Positions 40,412 through 49,466 of a stretch of DNA of 64,000 nucleotides are shown here, piece by piece; within the stretch, counting starts at the first letter, position 1; every line of letters starts with the position of its first letter. Source of the stretch: Amycolatopsis sp. NBRC 101858 (GTDB lineage Bacteria; Actinomycetota; Actinomycetes; Mycobacteriales; Pseudonocardiaceae); contig NZ_BSTD01000006.1 in NCBI RefSeq assembly GCF_030269325.1, positions 1 to 64,000 on the forward strand. The letters are read 5' to 3'. The position numbers were made by a program, and so were the translations under genes. The notes under the pieces are model-generated. The model did not search any database and was not told where the DNA came from. It saw nothing but the letters and a program-made list of their open reading frames with translations.

Positions 40412-42631
40412 ATGTCCCTACCCGGTGACGGAGCGCTCGGCAGTCCCGAGCCGTCGGTCGCGACCGACTCGGATCTGCGGGCGCTGTTCGGCCAGTCGCC
40501 GGCGGTCTTCGCGTCCCTGTCGGGCCCGGACCACGTACTGGAAGCCGCCAACCCCGCCTTCTTCGACGCGGTCGCCCGGTCCGACGCGTCGTCGCTGGGC
40601 GTCCCGCTCCGCCAGGTCCTGCCGGAACTCGCCGGTCAGGGCTTCCTCGCCCTGCTGGACGAGGTGCACCGGACGGGGACGCCGGCCACCGGGCGGGACG
40701 CACGGGTGGTGCTGGGGCCCGGAGCGGACGCGCGGGAAGCCTTCTTCGACTTCACCTACGAGCCCCGCCGGGACGCGTCCGGCGCCGTGACGGGCGTGCG
40801 CCTCATCGGCGTCGAGACCACTCAGGTCAAACACGCCCAGCGCCTCACCGCCGAGCACCGCGTCCTGCTCGAGCAGATCGCCCGCCAGGCGCCGCTGGAG
40901 CAGATCCTCGACGGCATGGCCCGGGCGATCGAAGAGCTCGCCCCGGACGTGCTGGTGTCGGTCCTGCTCGCCGACCCCGACGGCCGGCACCTGCGCCACG
41001 GTGCGGCGCCGAGCCTGCCGGACTTCTACAACGACGCCATCGACGGCATCGCCACCGGCGAAGGGGTCGGCTCGTGCGGCACCGCCGCGCATCGCCGCCG
41101 GCCGGTCATCGTCACCGACATCACGACCGACCCGTTCTGGGACGACTTCCGCGAGCTCGCCGGCCGCGCGGGCCTCGCCGCGTGCTGGTCGACGCCGATC
41201 CTGGGCCGCGACGGGCAGCTCCTGGGCACGTTCGCGATGTACCACCGCACGCCGCGCTCACCCCAGGACACCGACTTCGCGCTGACCCGGCTCTTCGCCG
41301 GCACGGCCGCGCTCGCGATCGAACGCCACCACGTCGAGCTGGCCCGGCAAGCCGCCGAGGCCAAGGAACGGGCGGCTCGGCAGGACCTCGCGTTCCTGCT
41401 GTCGGCGAGCACCGCGCTCTCGGCGGACCTCGACCACGTGCAGGCCCTGCAGCGGCTGGCGCAGCTGTGCGTGCCCGGGCTCGCGCCGCTCTGCACCGTC
41501 GACATCATCGAGGACGGCCGGTTGCGCCGCGTCGGCAGCGCCGGCGCGAACGCCCGCGACACCGCCCTCCTGGACGCCCACCGGCCTACCCGCCGCAGCG
41601 ACGGCGCGCTGGCCCGGGTGCTCGCCTCCGGCCTGACCGAGGTGGCCCGGCAGCCACCCCTGACCCCCGGCCCGTGGCACGACCTGGGCGTCACCGGCTA
41701 CCTGTGCGTCCCGCTCACCGAACGCGGCCGGACCTTCGGCGTCCTCACGTTGCTCAGCACCGTCGAAGCCGGCTTCGACGGGCACACCGTCTCCCTCGCC
41801 GAAGAGGTCGCCCGGCGCGCCGCGTCCGCCGCCCGCAACGCCCGCCAGTACCACCAGCGCGTCACCCTCGCCCGCGACCTGCAGGCCGGTCTGCTGCTGC
41901 CCGGCCTGCCCGCGGTCCCCGGGGCCGAGCTCGCGACCTTCTACCACCCCGCGGGCGAGGGCCTGGACATCGGCGGCGACTTCTACGACGTCTTCCCGCT
42001 CGACGACCGGACGTGGGCGTTCATGCTCGGCGACGTCTGCGGCCGGGGCGCCACGGCCGCGACCACCACCGCGCTGGTCCGCCACACCGCCCGCGCGGTC
42101 GCGCCGCTGCTCGGCGATCCGGTCGCGATCGTCCGGGCCGTCGACCGCGCCCTGAGCAACCGCCCGGACGCCCACGGGACCGACTTCGTCACCATGGTCT
42201 ACGGCCACCTGACCCCGCGCGACGACGGTCTCGAGATCGACCTGCTCCGCGCGGGCCACAACCTGCCGCTGGTGCTCGACGCCGCCCACCGCACGCACGA
42301 GCTCGACATCCCCGGGAAGCTCCTCGGCCTGGGCGGCGAACCCCGCCTCGAGCCGCGGCAGCTCCTCCTGCGGCCGGGCGAAAGCCTCGTGCTGCTCACC
42401 GACGGATTCGTCGAAACCCGCACTGCGTCGGGCGAACAGTTCGGCGACGACCGGTTGCTGGACGCGGTCGGGTCGGCGCCGGCGCGGCCGGGCGCCCAGG
42501 ACGTCCTGGACGCGGTCACCGCCGCGGTTCGCGGTTTCGCCCGGGACGAAAGCGGAACCGACGACCAGGCGGCGCTCGTCATCACCGCCAAGCCGCCCGC
42601 GGCGGGCGAACCCGGCACGGCCCACCCCTGA
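40412..42631 (+). CDS. PAS-GAF-GAF-SpoIIE (PP2C) phosphatase
   Basis: 739 residues from ATG 40412. Order: PAS-like domain (about 20-140, LRALFGQSPAVFASLSGPDH), GAF (about 150-305, with GEGVGSCGTAAHRRRPVIVT and FAMYHRTPRSPQDTDFALTR), a second GAF (about 325-470, VTGYLCVPLTERGRTFGVLT) and a PP2C phosphatase of the SpoIIE/RsbU type (about 500-735: DIGGDFYDVFPLDDRTWAFM, GDVCGRGATAA, GTDDQAALV). The metal-binding Asp residues are in place. These enzymes dephosphorylate STAS anti-sigma antagonists and so release stress sigma factors. No partner is adjacent. The STAS protein at 8.3 kb is one possible substrate. Confidence 0.88.
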   Translation: MSLPGDGALGSPEPSVATDSDLRALFGQSPAVFASLSGPDHVLEAANPAFFDAVARSDASSLGVPLRQVLPELAGQGFLALLDEVHRTGTPATGRDARVVLGPGADAREAFFDFTYEPRRDASGAVTGVRLIGVETTQVKHAQRLTAEHRVLLEQIARQAPLEQILDGMARAIEELAPDVLVSVLLADPDGRHLRHGAAPSLPDFYNDAIDGIATGEGVGSCGTAAHRRRPVIVTDITTDPFWDDFRELAGRAGLAACWSTPILGRDGQLLGTFAMYHRTPRSPQDTDFALTRLFAGTAALAIERHHVELARQAAEAKERAARQDLAFLLSASTALSADLDHVQALQRLAQLCVPGLAPLCTVDIIEDGRLRRVGSAGANARDTALLDAHRPTRRSDGALARVLASGLTEVARQPPLTPGPWHDLGVTGYLCVPLTERGRTFGVLTLLSTVEAGFDGHTVSLAEEVARRAASAARNARQYHQRVTLARDLQAGLLLPGLPAVPGAELATFYHPAGEGLDIGGDFYDVFPLDDRTWAFMLGDVCGRGATAATTTALVRHTARAVAPLLGDPVAIVRAVDRALSNRPDAHGTDFVTMVYGHLTPRDDGLEIDLLRAGHNLPLVLDAAHRTHELDIPGKLLGLGGEPRLEPRQLLLRPGESLVLLTDGFVETRTASGEQFGDDRLLDAVGSAPARPGAQDVLDAVTAAVRGFARDESGTDDQAALVITAKPPAAGEPGTAHP

Positions 42632-42652
42632 CGGGCGCGGCAATCGTGGTCG

Positions 42653-43168
42653 TCACCGGCCGAGCGGTACGCGGTCGGCCCGGACCACGAGCGTCCGCGC
42701 CACCAGGTCGCCGAGGCGCTGCCGCCGCTTGGTGGCCACGATGCTGACGACGGCCACGAGTCCCAGCAGCAGGCCGTCGACGGTGAGGAGCACCCACCGG
42801 ATCAGGTAGGCGCGTGCCTTGGGCTGCCCGCCGCGCAGGGTCTGCACCCGCAGGCCCATCACCAGCATTCCCGGCGTGATCCCGCCCCGGCGCAGCGGAA
42901 TCCAGATCTGGATGACGATGTCGCAGGCGTAGGTGACCGTGAGGAACGCGATCGCCGGTCCCCACAGGATGAGCTTCGGTGGCACGAAACCCCACCGCAC
43001 CAAGGGAATGGTGACCAGGCCGGTGCCGAGCGCGACGAAAACCCCTACGCCGACGGCAAGAGCCCAGTCCAGTACCGCTTGGACCAGCCGGCGCCCGGCC
43101 ATCCCCCACCGCTCACCCGCGCGGTCGGTCGCAGGCGGTTCCGGAGCCGATCCGGGGGAAGTGGTCAT
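42653..43168 (-). CDS. RDD-family membrane protein
   Basis: 171 residues from ATG 43168. The N-terminus is Pro/Ser-rich and cytoplasmic (MTTSPGSAPEPPATDRAGER). The RDD pattern follows: AGRRLVQAVLDWALAVGVGV (Arg and Asp in the first helix), a second helix around residue 75, and the conserved RRGGITPGMLVMGLRVQTL. Members are small three-to-four-helix membrane proteins of uncertain function, possibly ion/proton antiport. It is convergent with the phosphatase gene and close to the following two-component operon. Confidence 0.78.
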   Translation of the reverse strand: MTTSPGSAPEPPATDRAGERWGMAGRRLVQAVLDWALAVGVGVFVALGTGLVTIPLVRWGFVPPKLILWGPAIAFLTVTYACDIVIQIWIPLRRGGITPGMLVMGLRVQTLRGGQPKARAYLIRWVLLTVDGLLLGLVAVVSIVATKRRQRLGDLVARTLVVRADRVPLGR

Positions 43169-43218
43169 CGCGCTGACGGCACACTCGGCGAGTCTCGCAC
43201 ACCGGTCAAGCATCGCCG

Positions 43219-43869
43219 TCAGCCGAGCAAACCGCGTTGCCACGCCCAAATCGCGACCTCCGTGCGGTTGCGGAGCCCGAGCTTGCGCTGCACGCTCGCC
43301 AGGTGCGTCTTGACCGTCGACAGGGAGACGCGCAGATCGTCGGCGATCTCGGCGTTGGTCCGCCCCCGGGCGACCGCGAGCACGACGTCGGACTCCCGGT
43401 CGGTCAGGAGGGCCGGCGTCCCTTCCGCGCGCCGCCGGGCTTTTTCGGTGAACCGGGCCAGCAGGCGCACCGTCACCGACGGCGAGACCATCGCCTCGCC
43501 GTTGGCCGCGGCGCGCACCGCGTCCACCAGCACCCGCGGCCCGGCGTCCTTGAGCAGGAACCCGCAGGCGCCGCCGAGCAGGGCGGCGTAGACGTTCTCG
43601 TCGGCGTCGTAGGTCGTCACCACCACGACCCGCAGCGGGTCGGCGACGCCCGGTCCGGCCAGCAGCTCGGTCGCCCGCAGACCGTCCACTTCGGGCATCC
43701 GGATGTCCATCAGCGTCACGTCGGGCCGCAACCGCCGCGCCAGCCGCACCGCGGTCTCGCCGTCGGCGGCTTCGGCGATCACCTCGATGTCCGGCGCGGC
43801 GTCGAGCACCAGCCGGAAACCGGTGCGCACCATCACCTGGTCGTCGGCCACCAGCACCCGGATGGTCAT
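43219..43869 (-). CDS. NarL/LuxR-type response regulator
   Basis: 216 residues; ATG 43869 overlaps the kinase stop as TGATG. Receiver: VLVADDQVMVRTGFRLVL, phospho-acceptor in VTLMDIRMPEVDG (Asp near 54), FLLKDAGP Lys. Output: LTDRESDVVLAVARGRTNAE and IADDLRVSLSTVKTHLASVQ. Fully standard length and motifs. It works with the kinase just upstream. Targets are unknown; the membrane-protein gene that starts this gene set is a plausible one. Confidence 0.9.
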   Translation of the reverse strand: MTIRVLVADDQVMVRTGFRLVLDAAPDIEVIAEAADGETAVRLARRLRPDVTLMDIRMPEVDGLRATELLAGPGVADPLRVVVVTTYDADENVYAALLGGACGFLLKDAGPRVLVDAVRAAANGEAMVSPSVTVRLLARFTEKARRRAEGTPALLTDRESDVVLAVARGRTNAEIADDLRVSLSTVKTHLASVQRKLGLRNRTEVAIWAWQRGLLG

Positions 43870-45065
43870 CAGATCCCCCGCGGCAACGTCTCGAAGGGAG
43901 CGTCTTCGCCGCCGAGCGGCAAGCGGGCCGCGACCCGCCACCGCGAGCCCGCCTCGGGCCCCGCGGTCAGGATGCCGCCCAGCATGGCCAGCCGCTCGGT
44001 CATGCCGATGATCCCGAAGCCGCCGGGCGAGGGCAGCGGAGTCGCGGGCACGCCGTCGTTGCGGATCTCCAGCACCAGCTCGTCGGCTTCGACGCGCGCG
44101 GAGACGGCCACGTCGGCCGCCGCCGGCGCGTGCCGCCGGACGTTGGTCAGCGCCTCGGTCACGACGCGGTGGATCGTCGTGGCCAGCTGGGCCGGCACCG
44201 GCAGCTGGTCCAGCTCCTCGGCGATGTCCGCTCGCGCGAAGGAGCCGGCCGCCGCGCGCACCGCGTCACCGAGGACGGCACCGGCGGGCGGCGGCACGCC
44301 TTCGGTGTCCCGCAACATGCCGACGAGCCGGCGCGCGGCGGCCAGCGCCGCGCTCCCGGCCTCTTCGATCTCGCGGTAGACCGCGGCGTGGTCGTCCTCA
44401 TCGGTTTTCGCTTCGGTGATCGCGCGGGCGGCTTGCACGCGGACCACGATGCCGCTGACGTGGTGGGACACCAGGTCGTGCAGCTCCCTGGCCAGCTGCA
44501 GCCGTTCCTGGCCGCGCACCCGCTCCAGCGCGTCGCGTTCCCGGCCGTCCGCCGCCCGCAGGATGAGCCCGACCCCGAGGCAGGCACCCCAGTACGCCGC
44601 GGCCGCCACGGCCGACAGTGCCTCCGGCACGTCCGATCCGTAGCGCAGCAACGGCGCCGCGATCATCACGACGCCCAGCGCCGGTGCCAGCGCGGCCGCG
44701 CGTTTCGGCTCGAGCTTGCGGCCGGCCGCGGCGGTGAGCAAGCCGGTCGCGAGGATTTCGGCGATCGGCGGCTGGCTCCGCGCGCCGGTGACGATCGGCA
44801 CGACCGTGCCGAGCACCGACAGCGCGGCGACGGCGCTCCCCAGGACGCCGATGTGGCGGGGGAAGCGCCGCCGCAGCACGACCAGCACCGGGACAGCCGT
44901 GCCGGTGGACACCAGCCCGCCCAGCGGGGCGGCCCAGCCGCCTCCGTGCCCGGGCACGCGCAGGACCAGCAGCGCGTCGGCGACCATCGCCGCGGCCAGC
45001 ACCGCGATTTCGGTACCGAGCATGCCGCGCCGGGCTCGGGCCCCCGTTCCGCGCATGGCTGTCAT
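43869..45065 (-). CDS. NarL-type sensor histidine kinase
   Basis: 398 residues. Six hydrophobic segments lie in the first 175 residues with no large extracellular domain. The HisKA_3 region is QERLQLARELHDLVSHHVSG (His near 195), the N box VVTEALTNVRRHAP, and the ATP-lid area GGFGIIGMTERLAMLGG. It overlaps its response regulator. The next gene upstream (45082-45528) ends 16 bases before this start, so all three genes are probably one transcript. Confidence 0.88.
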   Translation of the reverse strand: MTAMRGTGARARRGMLGTEIAVLAAAMVADALLVLRVPGHGGGWAAPLGGLVSTGTAVPVLVVLRRRFPRHIGVLGSAVAALSVLGTVVPIVTGARSQPPIAEILATGLLTAAAGRKLEPKRAAALAPALGVVMIAAPLLRYGSDVPEALSAVAAAAYWGACLGVGLILRAADGRERDALERVRGQERLQLARELHDLVSHHVSGIVVRVQAARAITEAKTDEDDHAAVYREIEEAGSAALAAARRLVGMLRDTEGVPPPAGAVLGDAVRAAAGSFARADIAEELDQLPVPAQLATTIHRVVTEALTNVRRHAPAAADVAVSARVEADELVLEIRNDGVPATPLPSPGGFGIIGMTERLAMLGGILTAGPEAGSRWRVAARLPLGGEDAPFETLPRGI

Positions 45066-45081
45066 GATCCACCGGCCCGGA

Positions 45082-45528
45082 TCAGCCCGCGCGCCGGACT
45101 CCGGCGATGTAGCGGTTGGACGGTGGCAGGTAGCCGACCACGGTCGCGACGACCGCGACCCCGCAGCTGACGTAGCCCGCCCACGACGGTTCGGTGGTCA
45201 GCAGCGAAGCGGCCTGGAGCAGGGTGAACACGGTGAGCGTGACGCGGGCCCAGTTGCGCCCGGCTTTGAGCTTGAACGACAGCCACAGGTAGACGAGCGC
45301 GATGACCGCGGCGATGGCGACCGGCACGGCCTGCGCGACCAGGGTGAGCCGGTCGAGCTGGTCCTGCGTCATCGACGGGTTGGTGCGGCGCAGGGCGGCC
45401 GCGATTTCGTCGCGCGCGCTCAGGACGAGCAGCGCGCCGGCGATCGCGGAGACCGTGGACACCAGGAAGCCGAAGAAGGCGGCGATGATCGTGCCGGGTG
45501 GGTCGGCCCGGACCGTTTCGGTAGTCAT
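45082..45528 (-). CDS. four-helix membrane protein upstream of a two-component system
   Basis: 148 residues. Four hydrophobic segments at about 14-37, 65-85, 95-110 and 120-138, with a soluble loop between the first two (SARDEIAAALRRTNPSMTQD). I do not recognise the family, although the layout resembles small membrane proteins often annotated as DUF2127/DUF-type. Placed first in the operon with a kinase and regulator, it may be an accessory sensor. Confidence 0.62.
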   Translation of the reverse strand: MTTETVRADPPGTIIAAFFGFLVSTVSAIAGALLVLSARDEIAAALRRTNPSMTQDQLDRLTLVAQAVPVAIAAVIALVYLWLSFKLKAGRNWARVTLTVFTLLQAASLLTTEPSWAGYVSCGVAVVATVVGYLPPSNRYIAGVRRAG

Positions 45529-45613
45529 ACCGCGAAATTAGGTCCCGCCGCGGCCCGGCACCCGCTGAGTCGCGCCCGTCTCGTACTTTCGGCCGAGGGA
45601 ATCTGCCGCGTGG

Positions 45614-45742
45614 TCAGGGCTGTTCGGTCTTCACCCCGGTTTCGGGAGCCACGGGCGACGCGCTCCGGCGGAGATCCGCCTCGGTGCGGATCTGCGTGCG
45701 CTTCGGGTTCGCGACCAGGCGGGGAGTGGAGCTCTCGTTCAC
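45614..45742 (-). CDS. 42-residue protein with strong coding pattern
   Basis: GTG 45742 lies downstream of GAAAGGACC and opens a 43-codon frame encoding VNESSTPRLVANPKRTQIRT, then EADLRRSASPVAPETGVKTE and QP. Third positions are G or C in nearly every codon, and the ribosome site is well spaced. There is no membrane segment and no Cys, so it is not an obvious lantibiotic or toxin. A single GATGCA motif lies 22 bases upstream (45764-45769). Function unknown; a small regulatory protein or a RiPP precursor without nearby enzymes are both open. Confidence 0.5.
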   Translation of the reverse strand: MNESSTPRLVANPKRTQIRTEADLRRSASPVAPETGVKTEQP

Positions 45743-45820
45743 GGCGGTCCTTTCGCTGTCCTCGATGCAGCGGATACCCCGGCGCCGACGGCTCCAACAG
45801 TGGTCCGTACCACTCCCGGC

Positions 45821-46291
45821 TCACGCCGAGCCGGACGGCCGGGAGAGCGCGGCACCATCGACGTCTGCGCCGCACCGGGCTCGGCGACCGGAGTGCTCAG
45901 CCGCCGAGACCGGCAGGTCGAGAATCACCTCCCCCTGGCACGGCCACACGTCGGCCGTGGTCGATCCCTTGAACCGGGCGGCGAGGAACGACGCGACGTC
46001 GCTCCCAGGCACCTCCCGCGGGGTGAACCGCGGCCCGTTCGATCCGGTCGACGCGGTGGGTCCGCCGGTCCTCCCGGGCGGTGTCCCAGCCGACCAGGTA
46101 CCAGCGGCTGGTTCGAACCACCAGGTGATGTGGCTGCACCCGCCGAGGTGGGCGGGCCGGTCGACGTCCCGGCGCACGGTCCGCTCGCTGACGCCCAGCC
46201 GGCCGGCGAGCAAGCTGCCCGGCCAGTCCCGGCGGGCCAGCAATAGCGACAGGAGACGCCCCGAGGTCGCCGTCGAAGAAGAAGTCGGCAT
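45821..46291 (-). pseudogene. truncated WYL-domain (YafY-type) regulator
   Basis: ATG 46291 starts a helix-turn-helix segment (RLLSLLLARRDWPGSLLAGR, LGVSERTVRRDVD). Right after it comes the WYL core in another frame (SRWYLVGWDTAREDRRTHRV, DRIERA), so roughly 130 residues between the two domains are missing. The C-terminal part switches frame again (GPRFTPREVPGSDVASFLAA, RFKGSTTADVWPCQGEVILD). The gene is divergent from a VOC-protein gene, the usual partner of YafY regulators, so the ancestral pair is recognisable while the regulator is dead. Confidence 0.72.
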
Positions 46292-46404
46292 GAATTCGAT
46301 GGTGCCGCGAGAAGCGGACGTTCCCTGACCGCTACCCCGGCGATCGTAACGCTCGTCGCCGGGACCATCCGGCGACACCACCACTCGAGAAAGACCGGAA
46401 CACC

Positions 46405-46869
46405 ATGTCGCTCACCGCTGTCGCCCACCTCAACTTCACCGGCCAGGCCCGCGAAGCCCTCGAGTTCTACCAGTCGGTCTTCGGCGGCCAGGCCACCATC
46501 GTCACCTACGGCGACTTCGGGATGCCCGCCGACCTGCCCGACGCCGGCAAGGTCGTGTTCGGCCAGGTCACCGCCGACAACGGCTTCACCGTCATGGCCT
46601 ACGACGTCCCCGGCACCGACGGCCCCACGACCCCGCCCGCGCCCACCACCCGCCGCGAAAACGGCACCACCATCACCAAGGAACCGTTCTTCCTGTCCGT
46701 CCGCGGCGCCACCGTCGACGAAGTCTCGCCGGTGTGGAAGGGCCTCGCCGAGGGCGCGACCGTCATCGAAGAATTCGGCCCCGCCCCGTGGGCGCCGGCG
46801 TTCGGCATGCTCGCGGACCGCTTCGGCGTCACCTGGATCGTCGACGTCGCAGCCGAATACCAGGGCTGA
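46405..46869 (+). CDS. VOC/PhnB-like protein
   Basis: 154 residues from ATG 46405. The PhnB/VOC pattern is clear: AHLNFTGQAREALEFYQSVF, GGQATIVTYGDF, VWKGLAEGATVIEEFGPAPW and GMLADRFGVTWIVDV. Members have the glyoxalase fold; many bind metal or antibiotics, and many of this subgroup have no known activity. It is followed by a perfect hairpin. Its regulator (45.8-46.3 kb) is broken, so expression may now be constitutive. Confidence 0.83.
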   Translation: MSLTAVAHLNFTGQAREALEFYQSVFGGQATIVTYGDFGMPADLPDAGKVVFGQVTADNGFTVMAYDVPGTDGPTTPPAPTTRRENGTTITKEPFFLSVRGATVDEVSPVWKGLAEGATVIEEFGPAPWAPAFGMLADRFGVTWIVDVAAEYQG

Positions 46870-46884
46870 ACATCCATCCCCCGT

Positions 46885-46917
46885 GTCGCGGTGGGATGCC
46901 GGGCATCCCACCGCGAC
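46885..46917. terminator. perfect 16-bp hairpin after the VOC gene
   Basis: GTCGCGGTGGGATGCC (46885-46900) pairs exactly with GGCATCCCACCGCGAC (46902-46917) around one base (in practice a loop of three to five). It starts 16 bases after the stop. No U-tract is seen. Confidence 0.75.
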
Positions 46918-47074
46918 GGCCCGTACGGCAACCCCTACCCCGGCGGCCGATTCGCACCCCACGACGAAGGCGAACGCGGCGAGGTCCGTCTCGGCGATCG
47001 CGAGCCCGCGTCCGCTCCACGGTGTCGCCGGACGCGGTGATCGTCCGGTCGGCCACGGTGGTGAGGGTCGGCAT
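46918..47074 (-). pseudogene. possible small gene with a frame change
   Basis: ATG 47074 has GGGGGAG five bases upstream and begins MPTLTTVADRTITASGDTVE. The frame then turns Arg-rich, while the next frame reads GLAIAETDLAAFAFVVGCES and AAGVGVAV with good codon bias. One missing or extra base near 47010 would join them into a roughly 55-residue product running up to the 46885-46917 hairpin. The family is not recognised. The rest of the gap up to 47143 holds nothing visible. Confidence 0.3.
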
Positions 47075-47143
47075 GGCAACTCCCCCTTCAGTCGCGGCCC
47101 CCAAGTCCGGCAAACCGTGCCCAGCTCCGAGCCTGGCCTTGGC

Positions 47144-47171
47144 TTGATCCGTCGCGCGGCGTCTCTACTAT
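47144..47171 (+). promoter_or_regulatory. promoter for a leaderless gene (TTGATC, 16 bp, TACTAT)
   Basis: TTGATC (47144-47149) and TACTAT (47166-47171) are 16 bases apart. The -10 ends six bases before GTG 47178, so transcription should begin at the start codon. No ribosome site is present. Confidence 0.55.
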
Positions 47172-47177
47172 GGCGCG

Positions 47178-49354
47178 GTGCAAACAGGGCAGACGCTGTC
47201 CGAGCTATTGGCAGAGCTGCGCTGCAGCCGCGGCCTGTCGCAGGAGCAGCTGGCGGAACAGAGCGGGATCAGCGTCCGCGCCATCGGGGAGATCGAGCGC
47301 GGCGCTACTCGGCGCCCGCACCGTGAGACGCTGCGAGCACTCGCCGGTGCGCTCGGCCTGACGCCGGAACAACACGCCGCGTTCACGCGAAGCGCCCGGA
47401 CCGCACCACCGCCGGATACGCGGCGACAGCGGACCGCACGTCCGATGCTGCCGGCACCGGTCAGCTCGATCGTCGGCCGGTCCGACGACCTCGCCGCGGT
47501 GCTCCGGCTCGTCCGGGATCCCGCAGTGCGGCTGGTCACCATCACCGGCACCGGCGGGGTCGGCAAGACGCGCCTGGCGCTGGAAGCCGGCTGGCAGGCG
47601 GCGAGCCGGTACGAGGCCGTGCACGGCCTCGACCTGAGTGCCCTGCGGGAGCCCGACGACGTCCCGCAGGCGCTGGCGGAATCCCTGCGCACGCCCGACC
47701 CGGCCACGACGATCGGCGACGGGCGGTGGCTGCTGGTGCTCGACAGCTTCGACCACGTCGCCGCGGCGGCCACCCACGTCGCCGCGCTGCTCGCCGGGTG
47801 CCCGCGGCTGACCGTGCTGGCCACCAGCCGGTCGCCGCTGCGGCTCCGGGGTGAGCACCTGTGGCCGCTGGCCCCACTGTCCACTCCGGACAGTGACGAC
47901 CCGGAAGTCCTGGCCGGCAACGCGGCGGTCGAACTCCTGGTCCAGCGCACCGTCGCGGTCCGGCCGGGATTCGCGCTCACCGGGGACAACGCCGCCGCCG
48001 TGGCCGCGCTGTGCCGCCGGCTGGACGGTCTGCCGCTGGCCCTCGAGCTGGCCGCGGCGCGGCTGCGCACCCAGGCGCCGTCGCAGGTGCTCGCCCAGGT
48101 CCGAGACCTGCACGGCGACACCGTGGATCTGCCCGACCGGCACCTGAGCCTGCGCCGCACGGTCGAGTGGAGCACGCGCGGGCTCACCGATCCCGACCGG
48201 CGGCTGTTCGGCTTGCTCGGTGCGTTCGCCGGAGGCGCCGACCCGGTCGACGTCGAGGCCGTGCCCGGTCGCCTTCGCCGGCGACGCTGGCCGCGCACAG
48301 CCTGGTCACCATCACGGACCGGATCCGCATGCTGGACACCATCCGGGAGGTCGTGGAAACCCAGCTCACCAGCGCGGATGATCGAGACAAGCACGCCGGA
48401 CACTTCCTCCGCCTGGTCCGCGACGGCGATCCGCGGCTGGGCGAGGAGCAGGACAACGTCCGCGCCGCCGTCCAGCACGCCGTCGACGCCGCGCCCGCCC
48501 TGCTGCACGTGGCGACCGTGCGCGCGCTGACCGGCCACTACGTCGCCCGGGGCCGGTTCGCCGAGGGACGCCGGATGCTGGCCGCGGCGGCCGCCGCCGC
48601 GCCCACCGAGCCGGCCCGGGCGTGGGCATGGCACGGCGCCGCGGTCACCGCCAACCAGAACGGCGACCCGGAAGCGGCTTTGACGCTGGCGGCGTCCGCC
48701 GCCGAGGCCTTCGGCGCCGACCCGGACGGCCGGGCGGCGACGCTGACCCTGATCGGCAACGCCCACAAGTTCGCCGGCCGGTACGCCGACGCCGCGGCCG
48801 CGTACACCGACGTCCTCGATCAGGCCCGTGCCACCGGCGACGCGCGCCGCGAGACGATCGCACTGAACAACCTGGGCGCGCTCGCGCACGACCGCGGCGC
48901 CTACGCCGAAGCGATCGAGTACCACGCCGCGGCGTTGCGCCGCAAGCAGGAGCTCGGCGATCGGCGCGGCGTCGCGGTAGCGCGGCTCAACCTCGGCGCC
49001 GTGCGCAACGACACCGGCGACCACGCCGGCGCGGCCGTCCTGCTGACCGAAGCTGCGACGACGTTCGCCGCTCTCGGCGAACCCGGCTCCGAGGCTTTCG
49101 CGCTGGCGCTGCTGGCCCAGTCCCACGCCGGCCTGACCCGCTGGGACGACGCCACGGCAACCGGCGAGCGCGCGCTGGAACTGGCCCGCCGGGCCGAGCA
49201 CGCTCAGGCGACCGGGCTCGCGCTGCTCGCGCTCGGCGAGGCCGCCGCCGCCCACGGCGACCCGGCCAGCGACGCCCTGCTGCGCGAAGCCCTGACGTTC
49301 CCGATCGGACTTCCGGACCAGGCCCGCATCCGCGAGCACCTCGGCGGTCGCTGA
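47178..49354 (+). pseudogene. XRE-HTH / NB-ARC ATPase / TPR (STAND) regulator, frameshifted in the middle
   Basis: From GTG 47178: an XRE helix-turn-helix (LSQEQLAEQSGISVRAIGEI, residues about 20-60), then an NB-ARC ATPase with the P-loop TITGTGGVGKTRLALEA, Walker-B-like WLLVLDSFDHV, the GLPLALELAAARL motif and RTVEWSTRGLTDPDRRLFGL. Near 48255-48290 this frame turns Arg-rich. The other frame resumes with ATLAAHSLVTITDRIRMLDT and REVVETQL, followed by about 300 residues of TPR-like helices (RETIALNNLGALAHDRGAYA, GVAVARLNLGAVRNDTGDHA), ending at 49354. The junction also looks about 15-20 residues short. Whether it is a working split gene, pseudogene or sequence error is open. Confidence 0.7.
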
Positions 49355-49466
49355 GTTTCCGCCGGCTTTTCCGCCGGTTCCTCCTGGAGTCCGGCTGGGG
49401 TGATCCCTAGTGTTCCCCCGCGTGACAGCTCGTCACCGGCCCGCATTCGTGCTTTCGAGGAGACCC

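Noticed and set aside
42653..43168. Longer start for the RDD protein at 43249 (TTG)
   Set aside because: It would overlap the response regulator gene, and the added residues lack the pattern of the family. ATG 43168 is the natural start.
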